NCBI GenBank assembly: GCA_965224525.1
Contig: OZ245050.1
Coordinates: forward strand, 1,860,001-1,924,000
Length of the DNA stretch: 64,000 nucleotides
DNA from: Granulosicoccus sp036478565
Lineage (GTDB): Bacteria; Pseudomonadota; Gammaproteobacteria; Granulosicoccales; Granulosicoccaceae
Reading direction: 5' to 3'
A program made the position numbers and the translations under genes. The first letter of the stretch is position 1. Each line of letters begins with the position of its first letter. Positions 37,966 through 48,162 of the stretch are shown in pieces. The notes under the pieces were generated by a model, which was not told the DNA's origin, did not search any database, and worked only from the letters and a program-made list of their open reading frames with translations.

Positions 37966-38206
37966 TGTTGCTGAGGTTCAGCAGCTCCAATGAGGCAGAG
38001 AAAAACGTATTGGTCATGGACAACTTCGATACACACGCAAGAAGTCGTTGGCAAGGTTCTGTGGTGATGAGCGTGGCGACGATTTATAGAAACGGAAATT
38101 AACAAAACGGGATGCGCCTGAGAAACTCGACTATAGGCGAGGATACATTTTAGTTAAAGCACTAGGGTTATTGCCTATTGCCCGACAGCCTTTCTGCTCA
38201 TAAGGT

Positions 38207-41200
38207 ATGTCGCACCACTGTAAAATACATGATGTGACAATGCATGTGAAATCCAACATGGCTGGTGTGCGCCCGGAGGTAACGACAGGGTCGCTGGAGA
38301 AAAATACAGAATCCGAAACTGTCGGCGAACGTACAATATCTGAAAGAATATTGGCAAGTAATACGGTATTGGAGCAATTCCAGTCGGGGTTGAGCAAGAA
38401 ACCATCGGGGCAGGGTGAACAGCAGAGCAGAGATTCTGGCAACGTTAAACAAAACGTAGCAAAATTACTGCGCGAGAACACTTTCAGCGGACATCTCAAT
38501 GGCGTTGCGGATGGTTTAGGCGAGGTCTCTCTTGAAACTGTCATAGGCGTGGTAGAACTGGGTGTCAGTGCAGTGAAAACCGGTTATGACCTGCTACTTG
38601 GTCCCACTACCTCCGAGCTTGAGTTTGCGGCTGAAGAAATAACCGGTCAGGATGTTCAATTTCCAGAGTGGGCACCGAATAGTGATCGAGGTGGCGCGCG
38701 CTTGAAAACGGGTGCTGACGTTGTCACTGAAATGGTGTCAAGTCCCGGGCTGATGATCGATGCAATTGTAGATCCGATCAAGGAAGACTGGGTGCAAGGT
38801 CGGTTTGGAAAAGCGATTGGGCGTGGCTTTGGAGAGGCAGTCAGCATTACTGCAGGTGCACAGGGCGCTGTCAAGCTGGCTAAAGAGCTGGATGCTCCTG
38901 GTACTGTTAGATCTACAGCCAAAAAACACCATACTCCAGATACTGATAGTTCTCCAAATATTATGGAATGGTCCCCGGAAAAACCATCACCATGGTCCGA
39001 AATACCAGGAGCAACCCTGTTAGATGAGATAAACAAAATAAGGATAAAAGATAAAGACGGTGCAGAATTCAACTGTATTAATTGCGCCATCGCGAATGAA
39101 TTATCAATGTCGGGTCATCCGGCATCGGCCGTCATTAACGGCAAGGGTGCTCATGATGAAGTTGTAGAGAAGTTCTTTAATACCAGGTTTAGCCGCGACG
39201 TGCAGTATAAGGAAATGATAGCAAAGATGTTAAAAGCTGGAGACGGCGCTCGTGGCATTGTTTCGGCTAATCACCCGATAGATGAATATAGACATACATA
39301 TAATGTCCATAATGATGGCGGTACTATCAAGTCCACTGATGCACAGATTGGATTATTCGATGGCAATTATAGAGAAGCTTTTAAGACGTTCAAACTGCTA
39401 ATAAACCATGGGGTCGGAGCCCGAGAAAATATAAGTTTGGCAGGTGAATCAATTAAGGTACTACAAACTGTTTCGCCTGGTGTGCAACTCTCCAACGAGC
39501 CTCCATTGTTTGGAGCGCCTTCTGATTCACGTCTTGTTCTTGTAGCCCCTGGACATCCTGGCAAGCCCGATTCGGATAAATCCATTCTTAACGGTTCTGA
39601 TGTCATTGCGTCAATTAATGATAGCCGTGATCCAGAATGGAAACCATTGACAAGGGAGGAAGAAGCCCGGGCAGTGAAGTTCTATGAGGTGTCAATTGCC
39701 AATGGCGAGCGGTCAGATGAGGCAATGGATACCGCGTTTTTTCTCATGACGCCAAAGAATAATGGGCTAGAGGATGTTGATAATAATTGGGCGGAAGTTA
39801 TTTCGGGTGAATTACCGCTATTGACTGTCATAAGTGGTGGAGATACTCAGCGAAACGAATTTGAAGCGGCAGTAGTACGTCTCAATATCAGGAGTCTGGA
39901 GCTTGGCCGAGGTCTTTTGACCGAAGAGCAAATCGATAAGGTGCGTGAATATAAACTATTCGGTACAGCCACGACTAAACCCGATGGCGATGCTGCCAAT
40001 ACAGACGCACCGGACGGAGTGGTGGATACGGTCCTGGATTGGCTGTTTGGCAAAGCCGAAGCCGGAGAGCTTGAGTCGTCTAATGGCACAGGTACAGCAG
40101 GTGTATCCGGAGAAAGTACGGAAGCCAACCCGAACGAACTTGATGCAAGCTTTGAACGTGTCAATATTGAGCTGACAAGTATTGCCCTGAACAATGGCTG
40201 GGAGTTGCCCTCGCCACCACCTTTAGACCAGCCGGATGGTTGGGGAACCGATGCGGATATCATTGGCGCTATCAACGATATGCGCACATCGGCTGACCAC
40301 GGATTCGACTTGCCACCATTGACGGAGGCAGAAGAAGATCAGGCGATATCGATCTATAAGGCAGCCGTTGCCAATGATGACGAGACCAGAGCATTGTCTC
40401 TGGCTACTGCGCTGACGTTGCCGGAAAACCTTTCAGTGAGGGACAGATTTTCCGAAAACATGAATGCAGTGGAAAGTGGTGTGCCCTTGAACTTGATCCT
40501 TGGGGTTGATCCGCTCGGTGAAGTCAGGAGTGTTGGTGATCAAAGAATCGTAGCAGAGAACTTTGCTCGACTGAACCGAAACGAGCCGCGGTTGACCGCA
40601 GACGAGGAAGACGCGATCCGTGAAAGTGCAGGGCAGGCTGGTGCAGCAGGTGAAGGTCCTGAAACGCCCGAGATTGCACCGGAAGTTGTGGGGCCAGTAC
40701 CGACTGCACCGAATAACCAACCGGAAGTATTGGTCGAGGAAAGCGTTGACCCAGTGATAGAGAACGCACTGGTAGACCTGGGCATTGAGTCCGACTTTGT
40801 TGTTGCGTCCTACGACCAGGGTATTGCGGCGATTAACGCGGTTCGAGAAGCGGACGGTCATGCGCCGTTGACGGCCGAAGAGGGCGCCATCGCGCTGCGT
40901 ATCTATAACGCCAGCATTGCCACCGAAGACTCATCGGCGGGTGCACTGGCAACAGCGGCCATCGCGCTGGATCCGGACAACAAGGCGATGCTGGACAAGA
41001 TTGTCGAGCAGCACGAGGCGATTGAGGCGGGTGAGTTGACACTGGATATTGTTTTGGGCCTTGAGAAAATGAGCGAGGTGCGAGCAGCGGGCGAGGTGGC
41101 CGTTACCGGCGCCAACATAGCCAGACTGAACAACGGTCAGACGATGCTCGATGATCAGGCATCGAATGAGATGCGGATGTTGCACACGGGTGTGACGAGC

Positions 41201-44200
41201 GCAGAAGAGGCGATCATTGAGTTCAACGAACTGGGTGGGCTGGAGACGGATTTAACAGCCGAGCAAGAGGCGGATTTTATGCTGATCTTTGAGCAGGTGA
41301 TCAGCGAAGGGAGCACGCCTGCGGAGGCGGCGCTGATGGCGCGCCACCTGCTGGATCCAGAGAACGCAGTAACGCTGCAGCTGCTCAAAGGAGACCTGGC
41401 GGGTGTAAGGGCGATGCTGTCGGAAGGCAAGACACTGGCGGAGGTGGTGTCGCAGAAAGAGGTTGGGCAGATCGAAAGCATGAGCACGTTCAGTAGCGAT
41501 GTGGATGCTCTGATCAAGTTTCACCAGGCGGCGGGCAACGCCGAAGGCGTGTTGATGCTGACGATGATCAGAGGGATCGTTGATACGGCCAAAGCGCATG
41601 CCACAGAAGAGAACCCGGTGTTGGCCGATGGTGCGGCGATCATGGAGTTGTCGAAGGCGACGGGCAAGAGCTTCAAGCAGCTGATGAAGATGATCGGCGA
41701 GGGCGATGCGGTTGCGTATGCGGCGGTGATGGATGATTTTGGCCGGGGTTATCTGGCCAATGCGAATGAGGACCAGATAAAGACCTCGGCGTATTCGCTG
41801 CGCGGCTTTGGGGATCTGACCTATGCGATAGGGCAAGGTCAGGACAGTAAAGAGGCGATGGCGGCCGGGGTGATGTTATCGGGTGCGGCCGATTTCTATG
41901 TGGGGTTGTTACACGAGGACAGCAACGGTGTAACGGCGACAGGTGGTGGCCTGTCACTGGCCGGCTCGGCGGTGGCCGCATTCGGTATTTTGTCGGATGA
42001 CCCGGAGATGACGCAGGTCGGCAAACAGTGGGCAACAGCGGCCTCGATGCTGGGCGGGGACTCGGTCACGACGCTGATCAACAGCGGGGACTACAGCGGA
42101 GCGGGGGTCAAAGGGGTTCAGCTGGGTTTTAGTGTCGCCGGGGCGATCATCGGGGGCAACGAGGGAGAGACATACGGTCAGGTAGGGGCGGTACTGGGCA
42201 CCGGCTATGACCTGTTCAAGGCGGGCGAGGCGGCGATGAATGGCGGAGGCGGAGCCGGTGCGGTGGTGGCGCTGGGTATGACGGCGGCGGTGCAGGTGTC
42301 GCAGATGTTCGATGTGGAGCTGCCGGAGGAGTTTCTGGAGATGGGCGGCACACTGGCGAGTGCACTGACGTTTGAGGCAGGCCAGGAGGTGGCGGTAGCG
42401 GTGATCGCAGAATCGACGGACATGCTGGTCAGTGCGGCCGCCTCGGTAGGCTATGAGATGACGTATGTTGAGGCGCTGAACGTAGTCGAAGGCATAGCGG
42501 AGATAGGCGGTTATGTGTACGCAGCCTACAAGCTGGTGACGTTGGGCTTTGAGATCGCGGAGATTGCCGACAACGATGAGTTGGATGATACGACCAAAGC
42601 GACGCAGTCGATGAATGCGGTGAGCTCATTTTTGGGCTCCCTGGCGGTGTCGGCGGCGATGGCGGGGACGGCCAGTGCGGCGGCGGCGAACATCTGGAAT
42701 CCGGTGGGTTGGGCTCTGGCGATAGCGGCCGTAGGCATAAACACAGCCTCGGCGATCACTGACATGGCCGATAACGGAGTGGACCAATACAATGTGGGTC
42801 AGCTGCTGTTGGGTGATCTATCCAAGATTTTGTTCTGGGCCCACGGGATGGAGGAGCCGGAGGTGAACATGAATTTTTGGACAAGCAGTGCGCAGACTCA
42901 GAGCACGGACCCGAAGGATATAGCGGCGCTGAACAATGGTGCCACGGATGCGGATGGACTGGTGATGCACACCGGAGCCGATGGCGATGGGGGCAAGGAT
43001 GCGTACCTGCAAGTCGAGAGCCCGTTTGGCATCATTGGTTTTTCGATCCATGAGCTGGAGGACAAGGGGCGGGGCGAGCGCTTTGAGGTGGTGGATGATT
43101 TCAAGCCGATGTTCTTGTATATGCGCTCGATAGATGAAGGGTTGGCGGCGGGGTTGAACGCGGCGGATGCGTTGAATGGTCAGGCGGGTCTGAGCATGAG
43201 TTCGTACGGGTCGGGTTTGGCAGGCAACCGTATCCATCAGGCAACCGATGCGGCGGATATGGATTTTGCGCAGATGGTGGACAGTCGTTACACCAGCCTG
43301 TCGGATCGACTGGCCGACAGTGGCACGGTGGCGGGCCAGGCGCTCAATGCGTGGATGGACGGGGTGGGCAAGAAGACGATCGATGAGTCAGGAGAGGCGT
43401 ATACGATAGCGGCGGCGATAGCGAAGAGCCCGGTGTTGTTGACGCTGGCGCCGCGGGTGATAGAGCGGATGTTGAACACGGTGGAGCCAGGCTCGATAAA
43501 GCATGTGATTGAACAGCTGACGCAGACGGTTGGGACGTATGTGTCAGCGCGCGATAACCCGTTGGTGCAGACCGGGCGGCCGATGGATGAGAACCAGTTG
43601 ATGGACTTCACCATTGCGCACCTGGGGTTGACGGAGGACTATCGGTTTAGCACAGCGCCGAAGGTGGATGCGCCGGAGAGGGGTGAGGTGCTGACGGCGA
43701 TGGCGGGCATTCCACAAGAGGTGCAGGATCTGGCGTTGCAGTTGAATGAAGGGGGTATGCGGGATATGCCGGGTGGTGTTGCGTTGCTGGGGCGTGCGGA
43801 CTGGAACGATAAGTTTTATCAGTTGGTGGTAAACGGGGAGCTGGATACGTACCGTTACCGCGGCGGTGACGAGCCACACTTTGAGAAGGTATCGCGAGTG
43901 ATAGCGGACTTGAGCGGGGACTACAACAACTGGCCACCGGGGCATGCAGAAGGGTTGGGTGTTGACTGGGTGCAGTTGGAGGCCGAAGGCGCAAGGACAG
44001 GTAACGGTCAGTGGGTGAGAGACCTGGAGGATCCGGAGGTGTTGCGTGCGATGAGTGCAGAGGAGACGGACTTGTTAAGACGGGCACTGGTGCTGGGAAG
44101 TGACATGCAGAAGTTGGGCAAAGATGTGAAGGTGCTGGGTTTGTCAGCGTTTGGTGAGCCAGGGTTGGTAGAGGTATTGATAGAGGGCAAGCAGCACGCG

Positions 44201-44284
44201 TACAAGCTGAAAGGGGATCAGTTCATGCAGGTATCGCAGCGCAATCTGTATTTGCAGCCCGTAGAGACGCAAGTCGCTGCTTGA
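38207..44284 (+). CDS. Giant repeat protein with papain-fold (Tox-PL-like) domain, copy 2
   Basis: A 2025-residue paralogue of the previous gene. The N-terminal 250 residues align with it but are clearly diverged. The papain-fold domain keeps the key residues in a different surrounding: N-C290-I-N-C293-A, R-H363-T-Y-N and T-D378-A-Q-I-G. It has an extra repeat at about 462-585, so four repeats (others at about 683-811, 863-997 and 998-1088) against three in copy 1. Residues 1089-2018 are almost identical to copy 1, with no gap. ATG 38240 is an alternative start. No immunity-type gene is evident next to it. Confidence 0.75.
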   Translation: MSHHCKIHDVTMHVKSNMAGVRPEVTTGSLEKNTESETVGERTISERILASNTVLEQFQSGLSKKPSGQGEQQSRDSGNVKQNVAKLLRENTFSGHLNGVADGLGEVSLETVIGVVELGVSAVKTGYDLLLGPTTSELEFAAEEITGQDVQFPEWAPNSDRGGARLKTGADVVTEMVSSPGLMIDAIVDPIKEDWVQGRFGKAIGRGFGEAVSITAGAQGAVKLAKELDAPGTVRSTAKKHHTPDTDSSPNIMEWSPEKPSPWSEIPGATLLDEINKIRIKDKDGAEFNCINCAIANELSMSGHPASAVINGKGAHDEVVEKFFNTRFSRDVQYKEMIAKMLKAGDGARGIVSANHPIDEYRHTYNVHNDGGTIKSTDAQIGLFDGNYREAFKTFKLLINHGVGARENISLAGESIKVLQTVSPGVQLSNEPPLFGAPSDSRLVLVAPGHPGKPDSDKSILNGSDVIASINDSRDPEWKPLTREEEARAVKFYEVSIANGERSDEAMDTAFFLMTPKNNGLEDVDNNWAEVISGELPLLTVISGGDTQRNEFEAAVVRLNIRSLELGRGLLTEEQIDKVREYKLFGTATTKPDGDAANTDAPDGVVDTVLDWLFGKAEAGELESSNGTGTAGVSGESTEANPNELDASFERVNIELTSIALNNGWELPSPPPLDQPDGWGTDADIIGAINDMRTSADHGFDLPPLTEAEEDQAISIYKAAVANDDETRALSLATALTLPENLSVRDRFSENMNAVESGVPLNLILGVDPLGEVRSVGDQRIVAENFARLNRNEPRLTADEEDAIRESAGQAGAAGEGPETPEIAPEVVGPVPTAPNNQPEVLVEESVDPVIENALVDLGIESDFVVASYDQGIAAINAVREADGHAPLTAEEGAIALRIYNASIATEDSSAGALATAAIALDPDNKAMLDKIVEQHEAIEAGELTLDIVLGLEKMSEVRAAGEVAVTGANIARLNNGQTMLDDQASNEMRMLHTGVTSAEEAIIEFNELGGLETDLTAEQEADFMLIFEQVISEGSTPAEAALMARHLLDPENAVTLQLLKGDLAGVRAMLSEGKTLAEVVSQKEVGQIESMSTFSSDVDALIKFHQAAGNAEGVLMLTMIRGIVDTAKAHATEENPVLADGAAIMELSKATGKSFKQLMKMIGEGDAVAYAAVMDDFGRGYLANANEDQIKTSAYSLRGFGDLTYAIGQGQDSKEAMAAGVMLSGAADFYVGLLHEDSNGVTATGGGLSLAGSAVAAFGILSDDPEMTQVGKQWATAASMLGGDSVTTLINSGDYSGAGVKGVQLGFSVAGAIIGGNEGETYGQVGAVLGTGYDLFKAGEAAMNGGGGAGAVVALGMTAAVQVSQMFDVELPEEFLEMGGTLASALTFEAGQEVAVAVIAESTDMLVSAAASVGYEMTYVEALNVVEGIAEIGGYVYAAYKLVTLGFEIAEIADNDELDDTTKATQSMNAVSSFLGSLAVSAAMAGTASAAAANIWNPVGWALAIAAVGINTASAITDMADNGVDQYNVGQLLLGDLSKILFWAHGMEEPEVNMNFWTSSAQTQSTDPKDIAALNNGATDADGLVMHTGADGDGGKDAYLQVESPFGIIGFSIHELEDKGRGERFEVVDDFKPMFLYMRSIDEGLAAGLNAADALNGQAGLSMSSYGSGLAGNRIHQATDAADMDFAQMVDSRYTSLSDRLADSGTVAGQALNAWMDGVGKKTIDESGEAYTIAAAIAKSPVLLTLAPRVIERMLNTVEPGSIKHVIEQLTQTVGTYVSARDNPLVQTGRPMDENQLMDFTIAHLGLTEDYRFSTAPKVDAPERGEVLTAMAGIPQEVQDLALQLNEGGMRDMPGGVALLGRADWNDKFYQLVVNGELDTYRYRGGDEPHFEKVSRVIADLSGDYNNWPPGHAEGLGVDWVQLEAEGARTGNGQWVRDLEDPEVLRAMSAEETDLLRRALVLGSDMQKLGKDVKVLGLSAFGEPGLVEVLIEGKQHAYKLKGDQFMQVSQRNLYLQPVETQVAA

Positions 44285-44455
44285 CCAATCGTAAGTGCAA
44301 TTTCTCGATCTTCCGTTATTCCCGGCCCGGTGTTCACGGTAGTGGCGCAAACAGCACAGCCCATAAATCAAGAGAATTGTGACGCGCCTGATCGGATAGC
44401 GTATTTTAAGGACAGGGAGTTTCATAGTCTTGTTCTTTAAATCGAGGAAGCTGTC

Positions 44456-45412
44456 GTGTTTCTATGCTGTGGCGATGCGTTGTTCGATCTTTTTGCCAGC
44501 CCCGGGGGAAGCAAGGGGAGCATCAACCTGAATGGCACCGTGGGAGGTTCACCACTAAATGTGGCTGTCGGGTTAGCCAGGATGGACAACCCGACAGGGT
44601 TTTTATGCAAGAATTCATTCGATGTATTTGGCACGCGGATTCAACAATTTCTTGCAGACAACGATGTGTCGCTGGACTGGTTAATTTCAAGTTCGCAAAA
44701 CAGCACATTGGCTATTGTCGAACTTGATGATCAAGGCGTAGCAACCTATGTTTTCTATACTGACAACACAGCCGATATATCATTGCAAGTGGCCGAATTG
44801 CCAAAAACCCTGCCAACAGATATAGGGCTCATACATGTCGGCTCCTATAGCACGGCGGTCGATCCCACTGGCAGCAGCTTGCTGTCGCTGGTACAACGCG
44901 AGCAAAATCAGCGGCTGATCTCATATGATCCCAATATCCGACCATCCATCGAGCCCGACCTGGACATCTGGCGCGAACGGTTTAGTGGTTACGCCGCTAC
45001 TGCAAAACTGATCAAAGCCAGCGACGAAGATATCGCAACACTATTTGGCGCAGACTGTGCCTTCGATGAATTTGCTGCCGATGCGATATCACAAGGTACA
45101 GAACTGGTATTTGTTACGCGCGGTGGCAATGGTGCATTGGCCTACAGCTGCAGCGGGGAACAGTTCTCGGCAGATGGTATAGCTGTTGATGTCATCGATA
45201 CAGTGGGTGCAGGTGATACCTTCCAGGCTGCTGTTTTACATGGCTTGCAAGCGCAGAAAGCAATAGATAGGACATCGTTTGTTACCAGTCAAATCAATTT
45301 TCAGGAAACACTTGATTTTGCAGTAGCCGCCGCTGCCGTTACCTGCACCCGCCGAGGAGCCGATCTACCCTCACTTGATGATATTACCAGTTTCAGAAAC
45401 GGCAAAGTCTGA
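44456..45412 (+). CDS. PfkB-family carbohydrate kinase (fructokinase-like)
   Basis: A 318-residue ribokinase-type kinase. The N-terminal G-G-S-P-L-N-V-A-V-G-L-A-R motif binds the sugar and the C-terminal signature D-T-V-G-A-G-D-T-F carries the catalytic Asp. The GTG start has GAGGAA seven bases upstream. It probably phosphorylates a free sugar or deoxy sugar acid in the cytoplasm. The next gene starts four bases after its stop, so it belongs to the dehydrogenase operon, which is an unusual partner for a sugar kinase. Confidence 0.88.
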   Translation: MFLCCGDALFDLFASPGGSKGSINLNGTVGGSPLNVAVGLARMDNPTGFLCKNSFDVFGTRIQQFLADNDVSLDWLISSSQNSTLAIVELDDQGVATYVFYTDNTADISLQVAELPKTLPTDIGLIHVGSYSTAVDPTGSSLLSLVQREQNQRLISYDPNIRPSIEPDLDIWRERFSGYAATAKLIKASDEDIATLFGADCAFDEFAADAISQGTELVFVTRGGNGALAYSCSGEQFSADGIAVDVIDTVGAGDTFQAAVLHGLQAQKAIDRTSFVTSQINFQETLDFAVAAAAVTCTRRGADLPSLDDITSFRNGKV

Positions 45413-45416
45413 AACC

Positions 45417-47876
45417 ATGCCGAAATCACTGGATGTCAGCCCGACACGTCTGAGTAAAAAAGGGTATCTGCAGATGCCCGAAATACCGCTATACACTTAT
45501 TCACGTTCGCTGGAAGAGGAACGTAAGACGCGCACTGACGAGACGCTTAAAAACGTATTGCGTCACATGCTTATTGTGCGAGAGTTCGAGACCATGCTCG
45601 GCTCATTGCGTGCGCAAGGCACATACGCCGATATTAAAGTGACCTATCGTGGCCCTGCACATCTGTCGGTCGGGCAAGAAGCGGTAGCCGTTGGTGCCGC
45701 TCTTGCGTTGACAGCGGAAGACCATATTTACGGCAACCATCGCAGCCACGGCGAATTCATTGCCAAGGGCCTGTCGGCAATTAATCAGCTTGGACAGAAC
45801 GCTTTGGGTGACATCATGCAGAGTCACGCAAACGGTGCCTTGTTGCGTTCAGTTGAAAAGCACATTGGTGGAGAGGGAAAAGCACTTGGTGAAAATTTCC
45901 TGCTGTTCGGTCTGTTATGTGAAATCCTTATGCGGGCCAATGGATTCAACGGCGGTATGGGTGGCAGTATGCATACGTTTTTCCCGCCACTTGGCGCTTA
46001 TCCCAACAATGCCATTGTCGGCGGCTCAGCGGGGATTGCAGCCGGTGCTGCCTTGCACAAAAAGCTTCATGGTGATGGCATTGCTGTGGCTACGGCAGGT
46101 GATGGTTCGACAGGTTGTGGTGCGATCTGGGAAGCGATGAATTTTGCCGGTATGGCACAGTACAAAACCTTGTGGGACAAGGAGCAAGCAGGCGGATTAC
46201 CCGTTCTTTTTTTGTTCAACAACAATTTTTACGCGATGGGCGGTCAGACGATTGGTGAAACCATGGCTTGGGATCATTTATCGAGGATCGGTGCCGGTAT
46301 CAATGCCGAAGCGATGCATGCAGAAACGGTTGATGGTACCAACCCGCTTGCAGTTGCCGACGCCGTTGCTCGCAAGCGCGAATTGCTGCTGGCAGGTAAA
46401 GGGCCTGCATTGCTGGATATCGAATGCTATCGAATATCGGGACACTCCACATCTGACGCGAACGCCTATCGCTCGCGAGAAGAGATTAAGGCCTGGCAAG
46501 AACATGATGCTATTGCGCACTATGCCGAGCAGTTGCAACTGGCAGGTGTGATGTCGGCATCAGAAGTAGAAGACATGAGCGAGGCGGTGCAAGCACAGAT
46601 TCGCAACGTGACGGCTGCCGCTAGTAACCCACTTGCCGCGCCGATAGTCAATATTGCAAAGCACCCCACACTGATCGGTGACTTAATGTTTTCAAACACC
46701 GACACAACTTTACCCGAAACATCGATTACCGGGCTACCAGATCTGGAAACCTGTAGCCGTATTCGGCAGAACCGTAAAAAATCCCGTTATGGCCTTGATG
46801 AGACGGGCAAAGAGATTTCACCGATGCGGGCAATCACTTTACGCGATGGTTTGTTCGAGTCTGTGTTGTATCATATGTTGCACGATGACTACCTGATTGC
46901 TTATGGAGAAGAGTGCCGAGAATGGGGCGGTGCGTTTGGTGTTTATCGGGGTTTGGCTGATTTACTGCCGCATAACCGGTTATTTAACTCGCCAATATCA
47001 GAGGCGGCCATTGTTGCCACCGCTGTCGGTTATGCCCTGGAAGGGGGGCGTTCACTGGTGGAACTCATGTACGCTGATTTTATTGGCAGAGCCGGTGATG
47101 AAATATTCAATCAACTGGCCAAATGGCGTTCGATGTCCGGCGGTCTTCTCGAATTACCGGTGGTATTACGCTGCTCTGTTGGCAGCAAATACGGCGCACA
47201 GCATTCACAGGACTGGTCCTCACTGATAGCACACATACCGGGACTGAAAATCGCCTATCCGGCAACTCCCTATGATGCCAAGGGCCTGATGGCTTCGGCC
47301 CTGGCAAGTAACGATCCGGTAGTGTTTTTTGAAAGCCAACGCTTGTATGACGTAACCGAACAGTTTCACAGCGAAGGCGTGCCAGAGGACTACTACCGGA
47401 TTCCGCTTGGCGAGCCGGATATCAAGCGAGCAGGCGATTCGCTGACGCTATTAACCATTGGCCCATCGTTGTACGCTGCGTTGGCCGCTGCTGACGTTCT
47501 GCGAGCCGATTATGGATTGACAGTAGAAATCATAGATGCACGTTCACTCGTACCATTCAACTATGAACCAGTGCTGGCATCCATACGCAAGACCGGACGA
47601 ATACTGATTGTCAGCGAAGCCTCTGAACGGGGTAGTTTCTCTATGACGCTCGCAGCGAATGTCAGCCGCTTTGCCTTTACTGATCTGAAAACAGCTCCCC
47701 GTGTGCTCGGCGCACCTAACTGGATTGTGCCGGGTGCTGAAATGGAATCCACCTACTTTCCGCAGGCAGGGGATATAATCGATGTTGTGACCAATGAGTT
47801 CTACCCGGAACACGCAGGCAAGGCACGCGGCATTCGGAACTGGAATGATATCGAATTGGCAAAACGCGGGTTGTGA
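45417..47876 (+). CDS. Fused alpha-beta E1 component of a 2-oxoacid/acetoin-type dehydrogenase (thiamine diphosphate)
   Basis: An 819-residue fusion. Residues 40-400 are the E1 alpha part with the ThDP motif G-D-G-S-T-G-C-G-A-I-W-E-A-M-N and L-F-N-N-N-F-Y-A-M-G; residues 470-810 are the beta part with E-E-C-R-E-W-G-G-A-F-G and the C-terminal domain (I-D-A-R-S-L-V-P-F). ATG 45417 is taken, just after the pfkB stop. E1 enzymes decarboxylate a 2-oxo acid or cleave acetoin and pass the acyl group to a lipoyl domain, and the next gene is a lipoyl domain. No E3 gene is present here. Substrate unknown. Confidence 0.9.
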   Translation: MPKSLDVSPTRLSKKGYLQMPEIPLYTYSRSLEEERKTRTDETLKNVLRHMLIVREFETMLGSLRAQGTYADIKVTYRGPAHLSVGQEAVAVGAALALTAEDHIYGNHRSHGEFIAKGLSAINQLGQNALGDIMQSHANGALLRSVEKHIGGEGKALGENFLLFGLLCEILMRANGFNGGMGGSMHTFFPPLGAYPNNAIVGGSAGIAAGAALHKKLHGDGIAVATAGDGSTGCGAIWEAMNFAGMAQYKTLWDKEQAGGLPVLFLFNNNFYAMGGQTIGETMAWDHLSRIGAGINAEAMHAETVDGTNPLAVADAVARKRELLLAGKGPALLDIECYRISGHSTSDANAYRSREEIKAWQEHDAIAHYAEQLQLAGVMSASEVEDMSEAVQAQIRNVTAAASNPLAAPIVNIAKHPTLIGDLMFSNTDTTLPETSITGLPDLETCSRIRQNRKKSRYGLDETGKEISPMRAITLRDGLFESVLYHMLHDDYLIAYGEECREWGGAFGVYRGLADLLPHNRLFNSPISEAAIVATAVGYALEGGRSLVELMYADFIGRAGDEIFNQLAKWRSMSGGLLELPVVLRCSVGSKYGAQHSQDWSSLIAHIPGLKIAYPATPYDAKGLMASALASNDPVVFFESQRLYDVTEQFHSEGVPEDYYRIPLGEPDIKRAGDSLTLLTIGPSLYAALAAADVLRADYGLTVEIIDARSLVPFNYEPVLASIRKTGRILIVSEASERGSFSMTLAANVSRFAFTDLKTAPRVLGAPNWIVPGAEMESTYFPQAGDIIDVVTNEFYPEHAGKARGIRNWNDIELAKRGL

Positions 47877-47919
47877 CAAGCGTTATCTAATATAATGACC
47901 CATTATTCAAGAGCCTTCC

Positions 47920-48162
47920 ATGCAAGTACCAATACTAATGCCGGATCTTGGCAATGAGATTGCCGAAGCACAAGTAGAAGAATGGCTTGTTGCTGTAGGG
48001 TGTGAAGTCAAGGAAGGCGAGCAGCTTCTGTTGATCATGACACCTAAAGCCGCAGTGGAAATCGATGCACCGGCCTCCGGGGTGCTAACAGAGATCTCGG
48101 TAGCCGTCGATGATCTGGCAGAAAGCGGGGCGACTCTGGGTGTCATCGACGTCGCATCGTAG
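47920..48162 (+). CDS. Stand-alone lipoyl domain protein (E2-type)
   Basis: An 80-residue protein equal to a single lipoyl domain: M-P-D-L-G-N-E-I near the start, the hairpin with the modified Lys in M-T-P-K-A-A-V-E-I (T-P-K in place of the usual T-D-K), and the G-V-L-T-E-I strand. It should carry acyl groups from the E1 fusion before it. In AcoC-type E2 proteins the lipoyl domain is fused to an alpha/beta-hydrolase; here a stop codon separates them. Confidence 0.85.
   Translation: MQVPILMPDLGNEIAEAQVEEWLVAVGCEVKEGEQLLLIMTPKAAVEIDAPASGVLTEISVAVDDLAESGATLGVIDVAS

Noticed and set aside
37896..38105. Minus-strand 69-codon frame between the giant genes as an immunity gene
   Set aside because: It has no ribosome site, overlaps the end of copy 1, spans the hairpin and has no counterpart behind copy 2.
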